A DNA stretch of 23,394 nt from Pezizomycotina sp. ARF18 (GCA_002224055.1 AZLU01000106.1:1-23394), one strand, 5' to 3'; shown: positions 1-9,857, counted from the first letter of the stretch. Program-made: numbers and translations. Notes: generated from the sequence alone by a model not told the origin.

Positions 1-1750
1 AACGCTAGCCTATAGCTAAGATCCGAGAATACTCGCTCTATAGAGAAAGTTACGTTAGATACTATAAGATAGATCTATAACGAATTAACTAAAGTATTAG
101 GCGTATTCGGAATCGCTAAAGATAAGATCTAGTAGTTAAACTATAAAGATACCCTATAGCTAGATACGTTAGTAAAGATCTAATAGCTATACGCCTTAAA
201 GAAAGCCTATAAGGATTAATAGTATATATCATAAACTAGAGTTACTTACTTATAAAAGGCTATAAGCTCTATAAACTATAAAGAATACGTATATCGATAG
301 ATAAGAACTATCCTTAATTAAAGAATAAGACGTATAAAACCTATAGATTCTAAATCTCCTTCTAAAGATAATATCGTCGATAGTAAATAGGTATTTAATA
401 TAAGCGCGATATACTATTAGATTATAATATTAAGTCGAGACTAGTCGCTTAAGCTTTATATAAAGTAAGGATTAATTATAATAAATATATATTAGTAGCT
501 AAGATATTAATAGTAAGGCTATTTTATATTAGTAGCCTAGCTCGATCTTAAATATAAGTAGATAAGATATAATAAGCCTTCCTTATTACCTAAACTAAAG
601 TAAGAATTATCGTTAGGCCTCAAAAACGGAATTAATAGATTAGTTTAGTTAATAAAGACTCTTATAGCCTTAAATAGTTATTTAAAATTAGTAGAGAACT
701 TATCTTAGTTCTTAAATTTAAAGTTTAAAGTTTATGGCTTAATAATAGCTTATTTATTAGTAAGATCGTTAGCTATAATAATTATCTATATTAATAATCT
801 ATTAATAGCTAGATCTAATAAATATAAAGTCGAGATACTTAAGCGAGATCTTAGTTTATACTTTAAGATAAAGGATATAGGGTAGTTTCTATTTCTTAGT
901 ATATAGTAGAACGGACTAGTCTAGAGATTATATCGTTATACTATTATAGTCCGTATTATATAATCGCTTCTTAAGAGATTTAGGCTTAAGAATTTCTCGA
1001 GATTAGTACTTATAGAAAGGGAGGTATCCCTTTAAACGAGATTAGATACTATACTGTAGTATAGTATTGATAGATAGTAAAAAGTTTAATTATATTCTAT
1101 TTACTAGGCTAACCGATACCTTTACTATCTTAACGCTAGAGGTAATACGTTAGCGAAGTAAACTAAACTTATAAAAGGTATAAGAGATATTATAATATTA
1201 GAGGAATCTTTGATTATACGCTTACGTACTATACCTATAAGATAGAGGATAAGATACTAGATCTATATATCTACTAGACGCCGACTAGGCTAGATATAAG
1301 CTTACTCGTAGATCTATTACCGGCTATATAGTAATGTTTAACGGAATAGCTATCTTATACTATTTAAAAAGTAAATTATAGCTACTAGTAGTACTAAGGT
1401 AGAATATATAGCTATAGAAAGGCTTTTATGAGAAGCTTTCTAGGTACTTTAGATACTAAAGGATATATAGTAAGCCTTTAAGTTTAAGGCTTTTAATAGT
1501 ATTAAAATATATAGATAATTAAAGTACTATTAGTATATAAAGATCCTAAATACTATAGTAGAACTAAGTATATTAATATATAATATTACTTTATAAGGAA
1601 CTAGTTCAAAAGAAACTATCAAGCCTTAATTATATAAAATTAGAGGATATATTATAGATATATTTACTAAACCGCTTATAAAGATATCTTATATAGCGCT
1701 ATAAAGGCTATAGATATAAAAGATAGAATAAAGATTATTAGTATTATCGA

Positions 1751-1760
1751 TAAGGGGAGG
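1751..1760 (+). other. Polypurine tract of the left Copia element
   Basis: A purine run (AAGGGGAGG) lies immediately before the TG that opens the LTR at 1761. This is where plus-strand DNA synthesis is primed in LTR retrotransposons, and its position fixes both the orientation of the element and the LTR start. Confidence 0.8.
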
Positions 1761-2071
1761 TGCTAGCTATTAGGTATACTAAAGAGGTATAATAAATCTA
1801 TAGGTATTAAGGTAATACTTATATAGCTAAGGAATAAGGAACTTTAGCTAGAGATATTAAATCTAGCTATAGATATTAAGAAGATTACGACGATAAGGCT
1901 CTACGAGCCGTCGAGGTAGACTATATATATTATATAAGCTTGTAGTATTATCAGTTTATTATATATAGTATCGTGTATTCCCTCAGTTAGTCTAGTTAGT
2001 TCTGTAGTCAAATCCACAAGTTCGATCCCATCCTACATTATTAGATATCATACCATACATCTGCGCCAGCA
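1761..2071 (+). repeat. 3' LTR of the left Copia element
   Basis: This 311-bp repeat begins TGCTAGCTATT and ends CGCCAGCA. It aligns end to end with 19428-19740, which ends CGCTAGTA. The inner half is RIP-mutated, while the outer part from about 2000 still has CA dinucleotides. The next five bases (tagac) would be one copy of the target-site duplication; its partner lies outside the window. The bases before the right LTR differ, so the two copies are separate insertions. Confidence 0.9.
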
Positions 2072-2296
2072 TAGACATAGAGATGTTGTTAGCTAGCAGA
2101 TATATATAATATAATAAATAATTATGTTAGTGGATAGAGATGTTGAGCTATGGCATAGGGATGTTGTTTGTTAGCAGATATATATAAATATATAATAAAT
2201 TATATATAAAATATTCCCAATCGATATAAAATGTAAAATAAATAATAAATTATATAAAATATCTATAATAGAATTTATTTTTTATACATAAAAATG
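2072..2296. repeat. AT-rich spacer with imperfect direct repeats
   Basis: No gene is visible. The heptamer GATGTTG occurs at 2082, 2139 and 2160. GCAGATATATATAA-like blocks followed by ATAATAAAT occur at about 2096 and 2174, so the stretch looks like a diverged duplication of a unit of about 60-80 bp. CA and TG dinucleotides are present, so it is much less RIP-mutated than its neighbours. Confidence 0.45.
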
Positions 2297-2402
2297 TCTT
2301 GGCGGGTTAGCCCGAATCGGCCAGGCCGGCGGGTTGAAGATGCACCGGGTACCCGCCGGCGGGTCAGAGGGTGCCCAAACCCGGCCCGGCCCGCCCGGCC
2401 TC
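2297..2402. repeat. GC-rich patch with GGCGGGT repeats and palindrome, possible hAT-type terminus
   Basis: About 106 bp of very GC-rich sequence sits abruptly inside AT-rich DNA. GGCGGGT occurs at 2301, 2328 and 2358, with its inverse ACCCGCC at 2351. ACCCGCCGGCGGGT (2351-2364) is a perfect palindrome, and CCGGCGGGT (2326-2334) pairs with ACCCGCCGG (2351-2359). The right part has GGCCCGGCCCG-type repeats next to GTGCCCAAACCC. Subterminal G/C-rich repeats of this style are known from hAT transposon ends. I found no matching opposite end and no 8-bp duplication, so the family assignment is only a suggestion. Confidence 0.35.
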
Positions 2403-2852
2403 AAACGCTAGTATTAGCTATTAATATATATCTTCTTATTAAAATGTAAGTCTCTATATTTAGTAGAGAAAAAAGTATATTATATTAGTCGATTAGTAAT
2501 CTAATTAGAAAAAAAAAACTAGTTTAGAGTACGGGACGAGTAGTTCTAAATCTTATTAATAATAGTTAATATATATATCTCGTAAAAAGAAGTACATTAA
2601 GTAGATATAAAACTTATTATATAAGTTTAAAGTAAAAAATTACGCGCGTATATACAAATTATTAAATTAAATTAAATTTTTAATTTATTATGTTCTACAT
2701 GATTATAATAATAGAGATATTATAACAATTAGAAAATAATTTAATAAAATAATTTTAATAAAAATATACTACCCTATTATAATTAAAGATATTAATTATT
2801 ATCAAGTCGCTTTAAAATAGATCGATATAACGTGAAAATATACGATTTAATA
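2403..2852. mobile_element. RIP-mutated repeat of unknown family, left segment
   Basis: This AT-rich stretch almost lacks CA and TG, which marks a formerly repeated element inactivated by RIP. It is interrupted at the TA dinucleotide 2851-2852 by the Tc1/mariner-type element and presumably resumes at 3522. I could not read a protein in either strand. It may be the body of the element whose GC-rich end lies at 2297-2402. Confidence 0.5.
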
Positions 2853-3519
2853 CAGTCAGTGGACAAAAGTGTTGGAACACTTGCCTAAACGGCAATTTCT
2901 TCAAGTTCTACAATATCTTAAATTAACGATAACTCGCTCAATTATTAGTCGATCTTTATAAATTAAAAATTTATATTTATCATATATCTAATAATAACAT
3001 ATTAAAATTTTACAAAATTTTATATAATATTAAATTTTATATTTTTTAAAATTTTTATATATAAAAAAATATCTATTATTTTAAACTTACATTTATAACC
3101 TCAGTATTGAATAAAATTTATAAAATTAAAATATGTTATAAATTTATATTAGTCTAATATATCTTTAAATTTTAAAAAAATTTATTATAAATTAAGCTAT
3201 ATATAATCTTTTAAATTTTAAGTAGTTTAAAACCGTACGTTTTTCGTGTAATTTTGCGTATTTACACATAAAAAGTACGTGAAGTACGTGTTTTTAAAAA
3301 TATATAAATATTAAAATTACTACCTTATAAATTTTTAATAAATTCTTTTAAAATTTTAATATATGTTAGTTTATAATATATATTATAATATATTTAAATT
3401 TTAGCTAATTTTATCGAGTTGTTGTTGTACTATTGTTAATTGAAAAGTGTAAAATCATACTTTTGTATGGGAAAACTGCCGTTTTAGGAAAGTGTCCCAA
3501 CACTTTTGTCTACTGACTG
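2853..3519. mobile_element. Non-autonomous Tc1/mariner-type element (MITE), 667 bp
   Basis: Inverted termini of about 48 bp face each other. The left end starts CAGTCAGTGGACAAAAGTG. The right end, read on the minus strand, starts CAGTCAGTAGACAAAAGTG. Only a few differences are visible, one being AAA versus AAAA. The element is flanked by TA at 2851-2852 and 3520-3521, the duplication expected for Tc1/mariner transposases. The interior is extremely AT-rich and has no open frame of useful length, so movement would need a transposase from elsewhere. It still has CA and TG and is clearly less RIP-mutated than the DNA it sits in, so it probably arrived after most of the host repeat had been mutated. 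Confidence 0.88.
3234..3280. repeat. Internal inverted repeat (hairpin) within the MITE
   Basis: CGTACGTTTTTCGTGTAA at 3234-3251 is followed by TTACACATAAAAAGTACGT at 3262-3280. The latter is an imperfect reverse complement of the former with a short loop. ACGT-bearing words are repeated around it (GAAGTACGTG just after). This could be a subterminal transposase site or a remnant of a nested smaller element. Confidence 0.6.
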
Positions 3520-3521
3520 TA

Positions 3522-4265
3522 GTTTATAGCGATTATAAAACCTAATTTATATAAAAAATAAATTAAAAATAAATACGCTAAACGAATAGATCTACTCTAC
3601 TACTAAATAGCCTTAAAATAGCGTTAATACTCTTTTACAGCGTCTCAATAAGAGTAAAAAAAATAAGTAACCTTTTTATTATTATACTCTAAGTAGTAGC
3701 CGCGTAATCTAAGTTTTTCTAACATAAATATATAGCGATACTAATCATAAAGTTAATAGCTTAAAAAATAAAGAAATTATTATAATATAAAATCTCGTAA
3801 TTAATAGCTTACCGCGATATAGACTAGCGCGCTTTAAGGCTTTTTACTTTAAAATAAATTATTACTATTTTATAATAAGTTTAGAACTTAATAGTAGAAA
3901 TATATATATATATATAATAAAGCTTATAAAGTATTACTTCGCTAGTTAACAAGACTAGTTAACACGAAACGCGTTTATAAAAAAAGAAATAATTACGCGA
4001 GCTTAAGTAGTAAATAAATTTAGTCTTTTTTAAAACTATATATATTCTCTTTTACCCGTTAAGTATTTTAACTATCCAAAAAAAAAAGTATAAAAATATA
4101 AATTAATATAAGCTACCTTACTATACTTCGCTCTTTCTTCTTTTTTTTAGGTAACTACGTAACGCTTATTTATTCTAAGAATACCTTTCGTAGTAGATTA
4201 TTCTCTAATATCTATAACTATATCTCTCACGGTTATACGCGTTAAAATATACGCCGTTTACTCTA
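3522..4265. mobile_element. RIP-mutated repeat of unknown family, right segment
   Basis: This continues the CA/TG-depleted, AT-rich DNA to the right of the MITE. No protein family could be read with confidence; the minus strand has short stretches free of stops but no diagnostic transposase motif. CA and TG reappear sharply around 4270 (GTGTGCTTCACGGTGCATGG), which I take as the edge of the repeat. Confidence 0.5.
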
Positions 4266-4638
4266 TAGCGAGGTGTGCTTCACGGTGCATGGTTTCGTAT
4301 TATTTGAATACTGCCGGTACTTCATTTTATTACTTGAGGGAAAATACGCGATCAATTTGATTTGTAACTAACTCTCTGCTATATACATAAAGACGCGCGA
4401 TCGAGCCTCGTTAAAAAAACCCTTGATGGGGAAAAAGAGCACTCGCGATCAATGAAAGAAAAACGCAAAGAAGGATAGATTCAACAAGCTGGAGACGCAA
4501 GCAACGAAAGAAAGACGGAAGGAAGGGAAGATGGAAGAAGGAAATGAGAAGCAAATACAGGAGGTATAAGTTTCAAAAGATGTCGTTAACCTATTTAGCA
4601 CCGCGGTGCCTACTCTGCCCAGATATATGGCATTCTGC
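4266..4638. other. Boundary sequence, no gene recognised; purine-rich strand
   Basis: This is the first non-RIP DNA of the GC island. From about 4430 to 4560 the plus strand is strongly purine-rich (GAAAGAAAGACGGAAGGAAG-type). Its complement is therefore a pyrimidine tract of the kind often found in fungal promoters and 5' leaders. GCGATCAAT occurs at 4349 and 4446. A 98-codon plus-strand frame starting at 4544 resembles nothing known and is rich in Phe/Ser/Cys, as expected from the antisense of a charged reading frame. Confidence 0.3.
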
Positions 4639-4850
4639 TCAGGAAGTTACCGATTTCATCGAGCCTCCGGGCCGCTTTGGCTTCTTCTTTCTGTTCCTTC
4701 CGTCCTGTCGCTTCACATTTTTCGCAGTTTCGCAGTATTCGTCGAGGTTTTGCTCGACTATTTTCTCTTTGAGGCATCTAATTAGAACTCTCTCATGTCT
4801 CTTCGCCGTCGTCTCTGCGAGAATTTTCTCGCAGGCGTAAACCGCCCCCC
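4639..4850 (-). pseudogene. Possible coding fragment, charged helix-rich, no start codon
   Basis: On the minus strand a frame runs stop to stop for about 70 codons. It has a strongly protein-like composition: a helical, Glu/Lys/Arg-rich stretch (CEKILAETTAKRHERVL and on to a KKKPKRPGG basic patch) ending at TGA. No plausible ATG lies at its head, so it would have to be an exon or a gene fragment. I recognise no family. It may be an old gene remnant stranded beside the transposon block. The length is not statistically compelling, so confidence is low. Confidence 0.2.
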
Positions 4851-5686
4851 CGCTTTACTCGAGTGCCGCACTGGTATACGTAAACAACTGTTTACACATC
4901 GTTTTCTTTCTGGGAGTAACGAGTAGGTCCAATATAGAAAATCTGATAGTCGATCGAAATTTGAGGTCTTCAGGGAATTGAAATATGTTGAGAATGTAAT
5001 TAAGAATCAAAGTATAGGCTTGTGTATAGAGTACGTTCGTTGTGGAGAGCAGGTTCCGACTGCCAGTGGTTCCATTTAAATACCAGTGCGGGAAGACTCT
5101 TTTCCCTTCATTAGTCCTCGGGCTTATAAAATATAAGCTGGAAGCAATGAACTTGGGAAAATGATGGGATCCTGCTTGTAAAAAAAAACAATCATATAAT
5201 AATATAGAATATTTTCGTCTTTTAAGCTTTATCAGATAATGAATTTTGGGAATTTTTACCACTTGAAAAACCGTTTTATATATCAATTATTAATAAAAAG
5301 TCCTTACGATAGCCTCACCTGGCGCCTCACTAGAATCAAACATTTTAGTAAGAAAAGAGCTGGATCCGAATATTATTTGTAAGGAGGTACAAGTTAAACC
5401 GATATTAAATACGACCCATTTTAAACTAATAATGGCGGAACAGGCTCTCTTCCGTTTTATGTTATTAAGTTGATAATAATATAATCCTTTTTATATATAA
5501 GTAATAGTATTCTGTTAGATAGAGACTAAGGTGCCTTGACCTTGTGTGTAACGGCGCTCTTAAAAAGCTTGTAACTGGATAGACATTTAAATCAAATCAG
5601 ATCAATAAAGTCCACTTAGAAGATTTCTCTCAAGCCTCCATAAGTACAATTTCTTATGATTACTTCTAGTTTATTGAATGTTATAG
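4851..5686. other. No recognisable gene
   Basis: This is moderately AT-rich sequence without a convincing reading frame. A 143-codon minus-strand frame at 4855-5286 is rich in Ile, Phe, Tyr and Leu in the way translated non-coding AT-rich DNA is, and contains no motif I know. No RNA gene or repeat was seen. Confidence 0.3.
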
Positions 5687-6210
5687 TTATCCATAAGCAA
5701 ATATTGTATAAAAAGGTTTGGCGAAGGTAATTTGATTCGAATAAGAGCTAAAAGCTGTTAGCAAGTGTAGAGCTCGTGGTATATTGTAATATATATCTTC
5801 GATGTAAGAACCAGACAATTTGACAACTGTATTTGGGTCGTGCTTAAGCGTATCTGCTAACAGCCTCCGTCCGGTTCTCAAGCTTGTATCAACTCACCCG
5901 AACAGGCTGCCGCTTTTTCTGGAAAATAACTGCAATTGTCCTCATGCTGAAATCTTTCGATAACAATAGCCACAGCCTGCGAGGCAAGGGGAGTGCCTGG
6001 TACTAAAACCGTTACCGAATTTTCTCTTCGCTGTTTATGAACAATAACCTTCAGGTTAAGTATAGCCGAGGTACATATGCAGGTGCATATAAAATGAGCG
6101 ATTATGTATGGTAGTAGTATTCCTGTATGTACAGCGCAATTTATCCCTGAAAAAAGAAGAAAATTCCCAACGCCTTTTAAATCCCTGTCTAGTTTACTGA
6201 TAATCCCCAC
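5687..6210 (-). CDS. Weak hypothetical reading frames (possibly one spliced or broken gene)
   Basis: Two adjoining minus-strand frames, of 110 codons (6210-5878) and 64 codons (5881-5687), contain protein-like stretches: GTPLASQAVAIVIERFQHED in the first and LKHDPNTVVKLSGSYIED in the second. Where they meet, the minus strand reads GGTGAGTT, which fits a fungal 5' splice donor, so they could be exons of one gene or a frame broken by an indel. No domain is recognised, and the N-terminal part of the first frame looks like translated non-coding DNA. Treat this as a candidate only. Confidence 0.18.
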
Positions 6211-6491
6211 GACGCACGACCCAGAAGATCGGCCGTGGAAGGATACGGAGAAAGAAGAAGAATAAGAAAAGAAGAAAAACAGATAACAACGGTTACCACC
6301 ACAGAAGAAAAGTGAAAAGGAAATTCGTTTAACTCGTAAAGTAATATATGCATATGCACCATGTACCGTTGAAAGGAGGAATTACGTCCAATATGAAGCT
6401 TCCCCTTTTCCATGTGCGAAAGAAACCCGCGTTTATAATCTTTATCCTCCAGCCCTGGACGTATTTCGCCTCGTTCTCATCGCACCGCGAC

Positions 6492-7270
6492 TCAGCTTTG
6501 TATCGCATGTTCCACAAGATCCATCGCAAGAATGGAACTGCTCCCTCCCTTCACCAAACGAAATTGTTTGGCATCCGGGGTGACATCCGCCGACTGCTGC
6601 CAGGGGAATCGGAGGCTCTTCTCATCTAAACAGCTGTGGGTTAAAACGAGCTCATTCTTGTACTTCAACCACATGACCCAAGCCTCGGCCCGGCTGACTT
6701 TGAGGTCGCAGTCGTGGCAGGCGCCGGTTGAATTCGAAGCGACGTGGTGAGGTTTCCACTTCGGACATAGCCTCCGGCAGCCGACGCACTTGTAGTAGTT
6801 CCAGGGTGACGACTTGTGCGAAAGCAAGCGGGAAAGGTTTACATCCTGTCGGCCGGTTTCGGTTGTGGCGTAGCGGATGTATTTGGAGACGATAAGTTCT
6901 CGGGAGTGGAATTCGGTAGTACGGAGCGCTGGGAATGGTATCGCGGAATTTTGCGCAGGTTTGTCGCAGCGCTTGTAGGTCGTCCTGGTAGGTTTCGCCG
7001 AGGTGGTCGAAGATGCTGAGTGAAGTTCGAAGGGGAGGTTCAAGAGAGGGTGAGATTCGTTGTGTTCGCGGCGGGCGGAAGCGGAAAGCCACAGGCGCAG
7101 TTTCTGGAGGAAAGCGAGTTGCGACGGCTGCCGATGCTGATTCTCAGAGACTTTGTCGCTGTTAGGGGAGGTTGAGGAGGAAGGTTCCGTGTCGAATAAC
7201 GGGACGAAGGCTCGCCATAATGTAGTCTCAATAGTTGTACTGTCGAACGTCGGCGTCCAGTGGGGGCCAA
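6492..7270 (-). pseudogene. F-box domain protein with C-terminal Cys pairs, frameshifted
   Basis: F-box proteins recruit substrates to SCF (Skp1-cullin) ubiquitin ligases. Reading the minus strand, LLNLPFE (7046-7026) leads, after a one-base shift near 7020, into LSIFDHL, DDLQALRQTCAKFRDTIPS (to about 6930). Together these match the fungal F-box pattern of an LP-E motif, a hydrophobic helix, then L-x-x-C-x-x-F/W. A second shift near a CCC run at about 6905 returns to the first frame. There YKCVGCRRLC and ACHDCDLKVSRAEAWVMW provide C-x2-C-x4-C and C-x2-C pairs. Such Cys groups often follow the F-box in ascomycete proteins and probably bind zinc. The frame ends at the TGA at 6492. The start is uncertain: the same frame is open upstream to 7769, but 7300-7560 is Phe/Tyr-rich and probably leader or intron. 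Family call good; gene model poor. Confidence 0.6.
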
Positions 7271-7794
7271 ACTCGAATATCTGAACCGTCGGGGATATCT
7301 TCACCCGGCGGGATCTGAACGTATAGGGTTCTTCGGCTTCTCCTCCTCTGCGCTGCAGTGTTCCCAGAACATCGCGGCGATCAGGTGAACCCGGTTCCAA
7401 AAGAGAAACGAGACGACGAAGAACGCCTCGCTCACTAAAGCAAGAAGAGACATCGCTAGTGACGTTGAAAAGTTTGGTGAAGAACACGAAGGCAAAAATA
7501 TAGAGGTATAATAGAAAATAAGAGCATAAAAGAGAGTAAGAAACAAAGGAAAAAGAATAGAAATGAAAAGGGAACCGGACGGGAAAGAGATTATAAGAAA
7601 ACGGCCGAGTCGGAGTGTTATTAGGGTTGGATCTCTTTTCGCTACTAGTCCGTATGATCAAACACTTTTTCCCGAACAAACACCTCCCAAGCTCCATGGA
7701 CCTACCTTCTTTTGGAGCGCCTCCGTTGCGAGAGTGATATGTCAGTGCATGTGCGTATAAAAAAAACAATGGCGTTATACATTAAATCAAAGTA
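7271..7794. promoter_or_regulatory. Probable 5' leader/promoter side of the F-box gene
   Basis: On the minus strand this stretch is pyrimidine-rich (long TTCTTT/TCTCTT runs at about 7480-7600), as is usual just upstream of fungal start codons. A minus-strand ATG at 7453 (MSLLALVSEAFF) is a possible alternative start in another frame. No TATA box or transcript start can be assigned. Confidence 0.25.
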
Positions 7795-8064
7795 CTATAC
7801 TTGAGTACCTCTACAGGGAGTATCTGCTATCGTTTGCTTTTTGTGCTCTGCTTCTTTGTACCCGTTATCCTCTGCTTCTTCTTTTGAGACCCCCTGACCC
7901 GTATTAGCAAATACCTGCAGCCCTATCTTATGACAGCATGCTTTATACCAGGTGGTGTGGATCTTGTGGCAACCTTTACCGCCGGTCTGCTGACACACAC
8001 CAAGAAGGAAACCCCCGGGAAATTCTGACACTAATAAAAAGGGATGGTTAATGCTTGACGTCAT
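7795..8064 (-). CDS. Small Cys-containing hypothetical protein or exon
   Basis: An 89-codon minus-strand frame encodes five Cys before a charged tail: GVCQQTGGKGC, then KACCHKIG, and one more C near the end. Gly-rich and Cys-spaced segments of this sort occur in small secreted fungal proteins. No signal peptide is visible at this ATG, so it could at most be a downstream exon. The frame just upstream on the same strand (8305-8048) is not convincing. I cannot name a family. It is recorded because AT-rich borders in plant-associated fungi often shelter small secreted proteins. Confidence 0.2.
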   Translation of the reverse strand: MTSSINHPFLLVSEFPGGFLLGVCQQTGGKGCHKIHTTWYKACCHKIGLQVFANTGQGVSKEEAEDNGYKEAEHKKQTIADTPCRGTQV

Positions 8065-9521
8065 GTGAAACTAAAGAAGGATCCTTTGTGAAAAAGGGTC
8101 TCTCTTTAAAAATAGCACTATTATTATTATTTATTTGTCTCTTTATTCCATACGAAATTCTGAAGCAGTGAAAGAAGCTCGCGAATTTCGACCCCGTTGG
8201 AGTTCTGTTGTCGTAAATGGGCTTGATTGCTCCGATGCTAAGAGATAATAGGCCCCCTTTTTTTTCGGTGGACACCGTGGAGTTGCTTTGGCTCGGCAAT
8301 ACCAACGGCTAGACCCAAACTATACCGCTTCTCCGGGGGTTTCATGGTATAAGCTGTTTATTCGCTGGAAGATAGCCACCGTTGGAAGCTTAGTATTTTT
8401 ACCTCACCCTAGGGTCATCGCAAATCCGTCCAATTGGGTTAAAAAAAATGAGACAAAAGCCGTTATATATATATATACAGAGCACGCACGGGAAACAATA
8501 CTCTGCAAAGGTATTCTTGATCATTGCAGCGTACATGGAACAAATTTCGCAACTTGGTTCCACCTCTTTGGCTCTGAAGACTGCTCGCAGTCTGGCGGAT
8601 GCTTTGTTTCTCTTCCCCGGCTTTGATATAGCGCGTATGCCTCTCTGGATGTCGAGCATGGTATATATTGCGAGAAAGATGCGTGAGAAAGGTGAAAAAC
8701 CAAGTCATTTTCTATATGTAAGTAACTACATGGGAAAGTGAACAACGCATTAGAATATCGATATGGCGTACATATGCCTATAGGATTAACTCCTTTCCAG
8801 TTACTTTCGTGGGAGGATCTCTCTGGCGCTCCTCATATCTGCACGAAATGGAGCTGTCAAATTGCAACCTCGTCTCCACATCCGACGGGCATGAGCTCTC
8901 ACATTCATTATGTCGCCTCCGGATTTACTCCGACCGATGCAATTGACTACTCTAAGAATGCGTTTGCGTGATCGTATTCTTCTTTTACTCGTCCGCCGCG
9001 CGCAGATGTGGAGATCTCTCACGGGAAACCAATGCGCCAATGATGTTGACGTTCGTGCATTTGTTTGCTACCCACCTCCATGTTATCCCTCTCTACTAGC
9101 AGGTACATCGTGGTCTCCCCGATATCGTTATCTCGAGTACCGCTAGCTCTAGTCAGTGTACAGTTGTGCCATTGGACTTCCCTGGGCGATACTCTTCGAG
9201 CATTATTTAGGGAGACTCGTCGGTCGTAGACGCCGGATCTGATAACTGTATCGTCTCGCTTTGATAATTGAGAATTAGCCTGTTTCTCCACAGAAGAACC
9301 CTGGACCCCATCCGTGAAATAGGCCCTACGAGGTCATGAATATCTGACACAGAGCTTTTACCCACAAAAAGGTTCGAGGATGGTAATCCTTAATCAAATA
9401 ACCTATTACAGGCCCACGAACTTTTTTAATATGAACGTGGAACAACACAATGGCTGCCATACTAAAATCGAAACCAACCGGTATTCTGAGGTGGCTCCGC
9501 AGATAGTACTGCATAAGTTTC
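8065..9521. other. No recognisable gene
   Basis: About 1.45 kb with only short, overlapping frames on both strands (all under 115 codons), none carrying a motif I recognise. The least unlikely is 8448-8741 plus (97 codons, ending KPSHFLYVSNYMGK). A TA microsatellite lies at about 8463-8476. No inverted-repeat element, tRNA or other RNA gene was found. Confidence 0.3.
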
Positions 9522-9857
9522 CTAGGCCACTAAAGCTCCTGCTTCGGAGTTGTTGAGTAGGTGTTGAAGCAGCGAGTCGGATGCTACTGTAGTTTGCATC
9601 CATAAACACGCGTTGGTGCGTCCGAGCTGCGTTGTCGCATCCTCCAGCAAGCTCGCAAGCCCTATCTTTGATGATGAAAACCGCCAGCTGGCGAGTTTGG
9701 GGGTATTTACTCCCGGTTTTGTGGGGTTGGTATGGGCAGAACTCCTGTTTGTTTGATTCGTCAAGTTTCTCTTCGAGAAAGTACTACCAGGCCCATCTAA
9801 CTTTGTGAATGTAAAAAGCCTCTGTTGGAGCTGGTAAAACGCGAGTATTGTCAACAT
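9522..9857 (-). CDS. Hypothetical protein, 111 codons, unrecognised
   Basis: A minus-strand frame from an ATG at 9857 to a stop at 9522. The C-terminal half has ordinary protein-like composition (KIGLASLLEDATTQLGRTN and on to HLLNNSEAGALVA); the N-terminal half is Ser/Thr/Asn-rich. No signal peptide, membrane span or catalytic motif is apparent. It could be a short gene, a terminal exon or chance. A plus-strand frame at 9883-10227 next to it is no better supported. Confidence 0.2.
   Translation of the reverse strand: MLTILAFYQLQQRLFTFTKLDGPGSTFSKRNLTNQTNRSSAHTNPTKPGVNTPKLASWRFSSSKIGLASLLEDATTQLGRTNACLWMQTTVASDSLLQHLLNNSEAGALVA

Larger units (their letters stand above)
1..2071 (+). mobile_element. 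Ty1/Copia LTR retrotransposon, 3' portion, RIP-mutated
   Basis: This is a dead Copia retrotransposon whose 5' part lies outside the window. Translated fragments fit Copia pol in the right order. Reverse transcriptase is at about 432-545 (KSRLVA, then KVRINYNKYILVAKI, then IVRL). The region matching the 'L-G-E-L-x-x-F-L-G-I' block is at about 869-900, and RNase H is at about 1299-1422 (TRRSITGYIVMFNG, then TSSTKVEYIAIER). A polypurine tract and the 3' LTR follow. Almost every CA and TG has become TA, which puts TAG/TAA stops at former Trp and Gln codons, so no protein can be made. The same internal sequence recurs at 22121-23394. The family call rests on motif order and is secure; the level of decay prevents a finer name. 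Confidence 0.9.

Noticed and set aside
4544-4840. 98-codon plus-strand frame
   Set aside because: Its composition (Phe/Ser/Cys/Leu-rich) looks like the antisense of the charged minus-strand frame at 4639-4850, and it has no motif.
4855-5286. 143-codon minus-strand frame
   Set aside because: Ile/Tyr/Phe-rich translation of AT-rich DNA, with no domain, signal peptide or splice structure.
8463-8476. TA microsatellite as a possible transposon footprint
   Set aside because: No inverted termini or target duplication around it.
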